A stretch of 11,079 nucleotides of DNA from contig JAKLHL010000039.1 of the NCBI GenBank assembly GCA_022710165.1, forward strand, positions 1 through 11,079. Direction: 5' to 3'. Below, piece after piece: positions 5,704 through 11,079 of the stretch. Position numbers and translations under genes: made by a program. The notes beneath the pieces were generated by a model. That model ran no database searches and was not told where the DNA came from. It was given only the letters and a program-made list of their open reading frames with translations. This DNA is from Bdellovibrionales bacterium (GTDB lineage: Bacteria > Bdellovibrionota > JAFGOL01). Position 1 is the stretch's first letter, and every line of letters begins with the position of its first letter.

Positions 5704-8700
5704 ATGAACATAGCTGAACTCTCGATAAAACGACCTGTATTCATCGCTTGTATATTCATCCTGATCCTTACCGTCGGAGGACTTGCGCTAAGCAAACTTA
5801 AGGTTGATATGTTCCCTGACGTTACCTTTCCGGTAGTTTCAGTTATTACATATTATCCTGGAGCATCACCATCCGAGGTTGAGACCGATGTATCCAAGAT
5901 AATGGAAGACGAGATAGGGGCTATTTCAGGTCTTGAGAACCTCTACTCCAACAACAAGGACGGCGTTAGCATAATAATCGCTGAGTTCACGCTTGAAACA
6001 GATGTTAAATATGCACAGCAGCAGGTGAGGGACAAGATAGCCGGGGTAAGGTCTGACCTCCCTGATGATGTTAAGGAGCCTTTGATAAGTATCGTTGACC
6101 CAACTGATATACCTGTAGCCCTTATTTCTGTCGAGGCTGAGCTTGATGATGCTAACCTTTATGATCTTGTTGAGTTCACTGTTAAGCAAAATCTTGAGCA
6201 GGCAAAAGATGTAGGAAGGGTCGAAATAATTGGAGGAAGAAAAAGGGAGTTCCATGTAAATCTTGATAAGGATAAATTGTATAGCAGGCAGATATCAGCT
6301 TCTATGGTCTCTTCACAACTTGGCCTTGCTGGAAAGAACATACCATCAGGAAGTTTGCAGGGCGAGGTCAAGGACCTGAGCATAAGGTCACTTGCTGAGT
6401 TCAACAATATAGACGATATAAACAATACTATAGTTAATTTTGTAGGGAACGATGTGCCTGTAACGGTCAAGGACGTTGGTACTGTGACAGAGTCACTGGT
6501 CGACGAGGATTCAAGGTCTTTCTTGAACGGCAAGAGAGCCCTCATGCTTCAGGTCTACAAACAGACGGACGCTAATACTATAGAGGTCATAGATTCTGTT
6601 AAGGAAAAACTTGGAGAACTTAATATCGTTATAGCTGGAAGAGAGGGTAATCCAAAAATAACTATGGTTCAGGACACTTCCTGGCCTATCACGGCTAACG
6701 TAAAGGATGTAAGGGACACTATACTCCTTGGTATCTTATTCACGATCATCGTCGTTTATCTGGCCCTAGGCAGTGGAAGGTCCACCTTTATTACGAGTGC
6801 CGCTTTGCCTAACTCCTTGTTGGGTGCTTTCATATTGATGCTTATAGCAGGATTTACCGTTAACGTTATAACCTTGCTATCATTAAGTTTGGCGGTAGGT
6901 CTTTTGATAGACGACGCCATAGTTGTCCGAGAGAATATATTTAGACATCTAGAGATGGGAGAGAGCCCAAAAGAGGCCGCCCTTAACGGCACCAAAGAGG
7001 TCATGTTGGCTGTTATAGCAACTACTCTGGTCATAATAGCGACCTTTGCACCGGTGTCCTTCCTTACGGGTATAGTAGGAAGGTTCTTTAAGTCATTTGG
7101 TCTTACGGTCTGCTTTGTTATGGCGATAAGCCTTCTTGATGCTCTAACCATGGCACCGATGCTTTCTGCCTATTTTGCAGGTAAAAAAGAACACAAAGAA
7201 AAACATAACTGGGTTCTGACCAAATTTGGAAAATTCCAAGATTGGCTGGAAGTAGTTTACGAGCATATTCTTAAATATACTTTGAGGCATTCAAGGCAAA
7301 TAATACTTATAAGCCTTGGTATATTCCTGGCGACCTTCTCTACATTGATATGGATACCAAAGTCATTTAAGTCCAGCGCTGATAACGGTGAGTTCATGGT
7401 GTTCCTAGAAGCTGAACCAGGCACCAGTCTTGGTCAGTCAGAAAAGCTCGCAAAAGAGATAGACAACATAGTCAGGAAGAATACCAGCCTCGTGGATAAG
7501 ACAGTTATTTCTATTGGCGGAGGTACCGATGACCCAAACAACTTCAGCATCTATATAAAGATGACTGACAAGTCTAAGAGGAATGTAAGTACTACTGAAT
7601 TCAAGGCAATGATAAGAGAGCAGATAAAAGGTTACAGCTTCTTGAAGCCGATAGTAGGTGACACCGTCGGTAACTTTGGCGGTAAACAACCGTTCCTTCT
7701 TTACATCAAGGGCAACGACCTGGCTGTACTCAAAAAGATATCAGATCAGATAATGGCAAAATTCAAGGACCATCCAGCGCTTTTGGACCTCAGCACTTCT
7801 TATGAAGAGGGAAAACCGGAGTTCCAGATAGTCATGGATAAACGAAGATCAGAAAAGCTTGGTGTTTCACCCAATATGGCCGGAATGGAGCTTAGGACCT
7901 TCGTAGAGGGACAAACTCCAACCAAGTTCAAAATAGATGATAACAACTACGATGTAAGAGTAAGGTTCAAAGAGGATCAAAGGGACTTGAGGAAGATGTT
8001 TGAGACTATATATGTACCGAACATAAACAATCGTCTTATACCTTTAAAGAACGTTGCTCAGGGAGTGGATACAGAGGGTCCTACAGAGATAGACAGGATC
8101 AACAGGGCGCGTGATGTATTGATATCTGCTGATATAGCGCCGCATGGACCTGGTATGGCCAAGGCCATGGAAGACCTTAAGAAATTCTTTAAGGAAGAAG
8201 GCAAACTCCCCAACGGGTATTCGTATGTGTTCGAAGGACAAGCAAAGACCTTCAATGAGTTGATAACGGCGATATTATTGGCTGCAGGCATAGGTCTTGT
8301 TTTCATTTATTTGATACTCTCAAGTTTGTATGAGTCGTTCATAATACCATTCACGATCATGTTGGTCATACCCTTGGCACTTTGTGGAGCTTTCTCTGCA
8401 CTGTTCGTCACAGGGTTCGGACTGGACATGTTCTCGATGATCGGATGTATCATGCTCATAGGTGTTGCGACCAAGAACTCTATTATTCTCGTCGACTATA
8501 CCCATAAACTGATGGATGAGCAGGGGATGGAAAGGAGCGAGGCTATAATTAAGGCTGGAAAGACAAGATTAAGGCCTATACTTATGACCAGCTTTGCTCT
8601 GCTTGCAGGTATGTCACCTATAGCCTTTGGTTTGAGCGAGCTTTCATCTTTTAGGCAGTCGATGGGTATCGCGGTTATGGGCGGTATCATAAGCTCGACA

Positions 8701-8805
8701 TTGCTCAGCCTTATAGTGGTACCGGCAACATTTACGTACATCGACAATTTTAGATTATGGATCTCAGAGAAAGCACAAAAGACTTTCCATCATCACGGTA
8801 AGTAG
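5704..8805 (+). CDS. RND-superfamily efflux pump, HAE1/AcrB-like inner-membrane transporter
   Basis: The 1033-residue protein has full AcrB length and layout. TM1 is at about residues 10-30, a large periplasmic porter/docking domain follows, then TM2-6 (about 335-490), TM7 (about 530-550), a second periplasmic domain and TM8-12 (about 855-1015). The N-terminus (MNIAELSIKRPVF) and the KVDMFPDVTFPVV segment are family hallmarks. The proton-relay residues are intact: D403 and D404 in LLIDDAIVVREN, and K924 in GVATKNSIILVDY, matching AcrB D407, D408 and K940. It should export hydrophobic or amphiphilic compounds using the proton (or sodium) gradient; heavy-metal (CusA-type) signatures are not evident. 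AGAGGAG inside the end of the channel gene, 11 bases before ATG, serves as ribosome binding site. No adaptor is encoded in the operon. The last 13 bases overlap the convergent lipoprotein gene. Confidence 0.96.
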   Translation: MNIAELSIKRPVFIACIFILILTVGGLALSKLKVDMFPDVTFPVVSVITYYPGASPSEVETDVSKIMEDEIGAISGLENLYSNNKDGVSIIIAEFTLETDVKYAQQQVRDKIAGVRSDLPDDVKEPLISIVDPTDIPVALISVEAELDDANLYDLVEFTVKQNLEQAKDVGRVEIIGGRKREFHVNLDKDKLYSRQISASMVSSQLGLAGKNIPSGSLQGEVKDLSIRSLAEFNNIDDINNTIVNFVGNDVPVTVKDVGTVTESLVDEDSRSFLNGKRALMLQVYKQTDANTIEVIDSVKEKLGELNIVIAGREGNPKITMVQDTSWPITANVKDVRDTILLGILFTIIVVYLALGSGRSTFITSAALPNSLLGAFILMLIAGFTVNVITLLSLSLAVGLLIDDAIVVRENIFRHLEMGESPKEAALNGTKEVMLAVIATTLVIIATFAPVSFLTGIVGRFFKSFGLTVCFVMAISLLDALTMAPMLSAYFAGKKEHKEKHNWVLTKFGKFQDWLEVVYEHILKYTLRHSRQIILISLGIFLATFSTLIWIPKSFKSSADNGEFMVFLEAEPGTSLGQSEKLAKEIDNIVRKNTSLVDKTVISIGGGTDDPNNFSIYIKMTDKSKRNVSTTEFKAMIREQIKGYSFLKPIVGDTVGNFGGKQPFLLYIKGNDLAVLKKISDQIMAKFKDHPALLDLSTSYEEGKPEFQIVMDKRRSEKLGVSPNMAGMELRTFVEGQTPTKFKIDDNNYDVRVRFKEDQRDLRKMFETIYVPNINNRLIPLKNVAQGVDTEGPTEIDRINRARDVLISADIAPHGPGMAKAMEDLKKFFKEEGKLPNGYSYVFEGQAKTFNELITAILLAAGIGLVFIYLILSSLYESFIIPFTIMLVIPLALCGAFSALFVTGFGLDMFSMIGCIMLIGVATKNSIILVDYTHKLMDEQGMERSEAIIKAGKTRLRPILMTSFALLAGMSPIAFGLSELSSFRQSMGIAVMGGIISSTLLSLIVVPATFTYIDNFRLWISEKAQKTFHHHGK

Positions 8806-9404
8806 TCAAGCCAAGGCTGCTGGGAGTAGGCTTCTTCAAGGTTGTTATCTCTGGCATCATTGTCCCTGCAGATGGCTCCATTACCGCCGTTGTACTGTGC
8901 ATATGCGCGCCTTATGACTCCGATGATATCAGCTCCTTGATTTGTGCCTGAACTGCAGTCATCGCTTTGTGCGTTAAGGTATTTCTCGTAGGCGAAATCT
9001 ATACCATATTCAAGGTTGTCCTGAAGTATAGGGTGTTCGCCATGGTAAGTGTCGTATATCTGCATGATGCCGTAAGAGTGGCCGTTGTCTCCCCTGTGTA
9101 CATAGAAGTGTCCATCAACCTCGTAATAGTGCTTCCAAGTGCTCTCTGTCCAAGCTATTGCTTTTATGAAATTTATGAATACAGCATCATTATATCTTTC
9201 TGCAGCCAGCTGCTCTATCAGAGAGTTCATGTTGTTCATATATTCAGGGTCATCTAGCTGGTTCTCTGTGGCTGGCACATAATTAAGGTCAGAGCCGCTA
9301 ATGCTTATCTCGTAAGCCCCTTCGGTACTTTGTTCGTTCCCCGTAGGCAGACAGGAAGTAAGTGAAAGTAAGATGGGAATGCAGATAAGGTTTTTTATCT
9401 TCAT
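8793..9404 (-). CDS. Lipoprotein with lysozyme-like (SLT) lytic transglycosylase domain
   Basis: The 203-residue protein begins with a lipoprotein signal: MKIKN, a hydrophobic core and the lipobox LTSC (residues 15-18, lipidated C18). A polar linker to about residue 60 follows. The rest resembles a soluble lytic transglycosylase (SLT/lysozyme-like) domain: a helix with candidate catalytic glutamate E87 in AIAWTESTW, the SYGIMQI motif (110-116, the usual GLMQI), a helix NLEYGIDFAYEKYL, and AYAQYNGG (167-174, the usual AYNGG motif). The predicted role is cleaving peptidoglycan glycan strands from a membrane anchor in the periplasm. C150 and C179 may form a disulfide. The gene stands alone, overlapping the pump gene by 13 bases at its 3' end and diverging from the ZIP transporter. 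No Shine-Dalgarno sequence precedes the ATG, but TATTAT lies 6 bases before it. Confidence 0.85.
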   Translation of the reverse strand: MKIKNLICIPILLSLTSCLPTGNEQSTEGAYEISISGSDLNYVPATENQLDDPEYMNNMNSLIEQLAAERYNDAVFINFIKAIAWTESTWKHYYEVDGHFYVHRGDNGHSYGIMQIYDTYHGEHPILQDNLEYGIDFAYEKYLNAQSDDCSSGTNQGADIIGVIRRAYAQYNGGNGAICRDNDARDNNLEEAYSQQPWLDYLP

Positions 9405-9410
9405 ACATTA

Positions 9411-9439
9411 ATAATAAGGGTTGTCCCTTTTTAGTACAA
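9411..9439 (-). promoter_or_regulatory. Candidate leaderless-type promoter of the SLT lipoprotein gene
   Basis: On the minus strand TTGTAC (9439-9434) is separated by 17 bases from TATTAT (9416-9411), a five-of-six -10 match. Only 6 bases then precede the ATG at 9404, so transcription would begin at the start codon itself. No Shine-Dalgarno sequence is present. It overlaps the divergent promoter of the ZIP gene almost symmetrically, with a dyad centre at 9430. Confidence 0.45.
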
Positions 9440-9449
9440 CGTTTATTAT
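9421..9449 (+). promoter_or_regulatory. Candidate leaderless-type promoter of the ZIP transporter gene
   Basis: TTGTCC (9421-9426), a 17-base spacer and TATTAT (9444-9449) precede ATG 9458 by 8 bases, so the transcript would have a leader of about 0-2 bases. No Shine-Dalgarno sequence is present. The small inverted repeat AAGGG-TTGT-CCCTT (9416-9429) overlaps the -35 box and might be a regulator site, but it is short. Confidence 0.45.
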
Positions 9450-9457
9450 TTATTTGT

Positions 9458-10252
9458 ATGATAAACAGTGAAAACATTCTGATGGCAATGGCACTGACAG
9501 GTCTAGCAGGACTTTCAACAGGTATAGGCAGCCTTTTGGCCCTTTTTGCCAGGACAGGTGGAAGGAGTTTTCTTTCTACGTCGCTGGGATTTTCTGCCGG
9601 AGTAATGATCTATGTTTCCATGGTCGAGATATTCTCAAAATCCAGACATATGCTCTCAGTTTGCCACGGGGATAAGTTGGGGACTATCATATGCGTTGCT
9701 GCTTTTTTTGCCGGTATATTCTTGATAGGTGTTATAGACAGGCTGGTACCCTCTTATGAGAACCCTCACGAGTTCCATAAGTCAGGTGAACTTGATCCTC
9801 TAAAACTTAAAAGGATGGGGCTTATGGCGGCCTTTGCGATAGCCATACATAACTTCCCAGAAGGTTTTGCGACTTTTATGAGTGCGCTTAATGACCCTAA
9901 GCTTGGTATTGCTGTAGCTGTAGCAGTAGCTTTGCACAATATACCTGAAGGTGTTTCTGTCTCTGTGCCGATAGCTTATGCTACCGGAAGTAAGAAGAAG
10001 GCTTTTTATTATTCTTTTCTGTCGGGTTTGGCAGAACCCCTTGGTGCTTTAATAGGTTATTTGGTCTTAAGGCCTTTCATGAGTGACACTCTCGTAGCCG
10101 TGGTGTTCGCTTCCGTTGCGGGGATAATGGTATTCATATCGCTGGATGAACTTTTACCGACAGCCCAGGAGTATGGCGAGCATCATCTTTCAATATATGG
10201 GTTAGTTGCAGGCATGCTTGTGATGGCAGTAAGTCTTATAATAGTTATGTAA
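9458..10252 (+). CDS. zupT: ZIP-family divalent metal transporter, ZupT type
   Basis: The 264-residue protein has the usual length and eight-helix plan of ZupT. The metal-site motifs are clear: HNFPEG (H131, E135) and HNIPEG (H160, E164) in consecutive helices, plus E193 in SGLAEPLGA. SLGFSAGVM (42-50), ATGSKKKA (175-182) and VAGIMVFISLDELLP near the C-terminus also follow E. coli ZupT closely. A polar loop between helices 3 and 4 (about residues 98-120) contains two histidines (H104, H107). The family imports zinc and, with lower selectivity, iron, manganese and cobalt across the inner membrane. The gene is monocistronic: it diverges from the SLT lipoprotein gene and converges on hydG with a 5-base gap. 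No obvious Zur- or Fur-type operator was recognised upstream. Confidence 0.95.
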   Translation: MINSENILMAMALTGLAGLSTGIGSLLALFARTGGRSFLSTSLGFSAGVMIYVSMVEIFSKSRHMLSVCHGDKLGTIICVAAFFAGIFLIGVIDRLVPSYENPHEFHKSGELDPLKLKRMGLMAAFAIAIHNFPEGFATFMSALNDPKLGIAVAVAVALHNIPEGVSVSVPIAYATGSKKKAFYYSFLSGLAEPLGALIGYLVLRPFMSDTLVAVVFASVAGIMVFISLDELLPTAQEYGEHHLSIYGLVAGMLVMAVSLIIVM

Positions 10253-10257
10253 GACGC

Positions 10258-11079
10258 TTATATATAGACGTCCCTTTTCCCGAGCCTTATCTCTTCTAGC
10301 TTGTTGATGACCATGGACCTTGTGGCTTCATCCTTAATGTCTTTCTCGATGATGCTGTCTATTAATCTAAAACCGCTGATCCTTAATTCCTCGTCTGCAA
10401 AATCATGAAGGTACTCTGCAAAAGTGAAGATGGCGTTTGGCAGGCAGTGCTCTTTTATTAACCCTGGTTTAGCAAGGTCCATAAAATCCTTCCCAACCCT
10501 TCCGAGCCTGTAGCATCCGGTGCAAAATGAAGGTATATGCTTTGCTTCGACTATATCCTTTATTACTTCCATCAAAGGCCTTGTGTCCCCTAAGGAGAAC
10601 TGGGCCTCTGTACCTACGTCCCTTCCAGTAGTCTTGAGGTGCTCTTCGTGTTCAGTGTATCCACCAGGGTTCGTTTTTGAACCAGCTGATATCTGTGAAA
10701 CCCCGAGTTCAAAAGCAAAACGTCTTGTCTCGCTGTTCTCTCTGGTGCTCAAGATTATCCCTGTGTATGGAACTGCAAGCCTTAGAACTGCTATTATCTT
10801 TTTAAAGTCCTTATCGCTAACTGGGTATGGAGGATTATAACTTACATCAGATCCCAACGCCGGTTCCATTCTTGGTACAGAGATAGTATGAGGCCCGACG
10901 CCGAAATTACTTTCAAGGTGCTGTATGTGGCTTAAGAGTGCAAGTATCTCGTAGCGCCAATCATAGAGACCGAAAAGTATGCCGACGCCAACGTCTTCTA
11001 TGCCTGCTGTATAAGCTCTGTCTATGACCTCGAGTCTATACTCATAATTTGATTTTGGGCCTTTAAGATGGAGCTTTTT
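10258..11079 (-). CDS. hydG: [FeFe]-hydrogenase maturase HydG, C-terminal 273 residues (5' end beyond right edge)
   Basis: The leftward frame is open from the window edge to a TAA at 10260-10258, giving 273 codons; complete HydG is about 470 residues, so the N-terminus with the radical-SAM CxxxCxxC motif is missing. The visible part includes the end of the TIM barrel (EVIDRAYTAGIEDVGVGILF, VGPHTISVPRMEPA) and the HydG-specific C-terminal domain. In that domain, CTGC at codons 10524-10513 and a third cysteine at 10446-10444 (HCLPNA) bind the auxiliary iron-sulfur cluster. HydG splits tyrosine with S-adenosylmethionine to give the CO and cyanide ligands of the hydrogenase H-cluster. The C-terminal cysteine cluster distinguishes it from the thiamine enzyme ThiH. 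It implies an [FeFe] hydrogenase and the partners HydE and HydF elsewhere in the genome. The ATG at 10869 is internal, not the start. Confidence 0.96.
   Translation of the reverse strand, partial: KKLHLKGPKSNYEYRLEVIDRAYTAGIEDVGVGILFGLYDWRYEILALLSHIQHLESNFGVGPHTISVPRMEPALGSDVSYNPPYPVSDKDFKKIIAVLRLAVPYTGIILSTRENSETRRFAFELGVSQISAGSKTNPGGYTEHEEHLKTTGRDVGTEAQFSLGDTRPLMEVIKDIVEAKHIPSFCTGCYRLGRVGKDFMDLAKPGLIKEHCLPNAIFTFAEYLHDFADEELRISGFRLIDSIIEKDIKDEATRSMVINKLEEIRLGKRDVYI

Noticed and set aside
5926..8747. Several minus-strand open frames of 60-130 codons inside the RND pump gene
   Set aside because: They are antisense shadows of a highly conserved membrane-protein gene, with no recognisable domains or start signals.
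9416..9429. AAGGG-TTGT-CCCTT inverted repeat followed by T residues, as an intrinsic terminator
   Set aside because: It lies between two divergent gene starts where no transcript should end, the stem is only 5 bp, and it overlaps the -35 box of the ZIP gene promoter.
10520..10840. Plus-strand open frame of 106 codons opposite hydG
   Set aside because: HydG is unmistakable on the other strand, and this frame has no start signals or recognisable motifs.
10258..10869. hydG read as a complete short gene starting at ATG 10869
   Set aside because: The frame remains open upstream to 11079 and encodes conserved HydG sequence (for example VIDRAYTAGIEDVGVG), so the gene is cut by the window edge and is not short.

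Overview
The window looks like chromosomal DNA of an anaerobic diderm (Gram-negative-type) bacterium. The outer membrane is implied by a TolC-family channel, a probable small outer-membrane beta-barrel and a lipoprotein. Anaerobic hydrogen metabolism is implied by HydG, the [FeFe]-hydrogenase maturase. Arginine is written mostly as AGG/AGA and isoleucine very often as ATA, and genes are packed tightly, with convergent gaps of 5 bases or an overlap. This would fit an Elusimicrobiota-like or similar candidate lineage, but the assignment is only a guess: no rRNA or other phylogenetic marker is present.

Layout. (1) 1-458: the start of a secreted protein running leftwards off the window, and a 247-base divergent intergenic region with a short dyad/hairpin. 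(2) 459-3138, rightward: a secreted protein with degenerate tyrosine-rich repeats, a MacroD-type macrodomain hydrolase, a class III (CobB/SIRT5-like) sirtuin coupled to it by a TGATG overlap, and a small barrel-like protein. (3) 3144-3557, leftward: a YqeY-family protein. (4) 3558-3663: a promoter region with three near-palindromic sites exactly 21 bp apart. (5) 3664-8805, rightward: an efflux operon of TetR regulator, TolC-like channel and RND pump, with no periplasmic adaptor gene. (6) 8793-9404, leftward: a lysozyme-fold (SLT) lipoprotein whose 3' end overlaps the pump gene by 13 bases. (7) 9405-9457: a compact bidirectional promoter region. (8) 9458-10252, rightward: a ZupT-type ZIP metal transporter. 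(9) 10258-11079, leftward: the C-terminal part of HydG, running off the right edge.

How the genes work together. The sirtuin removes acyl groups from lysines at the cost of NAD+ and releases O-acyl-ADP-ribose; the macrodomain family cleaves that product or ADP-ribose esters, so the overlapping pair probably forms one NAD+-linked pathway. The TetR protein very likely represses its own operon through the three-site array. The RND pump and TolC-like channel would normally need an adaptor, which is not here.

Two kinds of translation start appear. Some genes have clear Shine-Dalgarno sequences (459, 1813, 4277, 5704 and the left-edge gene). Others have none and carry a -10-like box 6-9 bases before ATG (3664, 9404, 9458 and perhaps 1316), which suggests leaderless mRNAs. 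Most genes are ordinary members of known families. The most unusual items are the phased operator array, the adaptor-less efflux operon and the leaderless-type promoters. I see no mobile element, CRISPR array, tRNA or rRNA.
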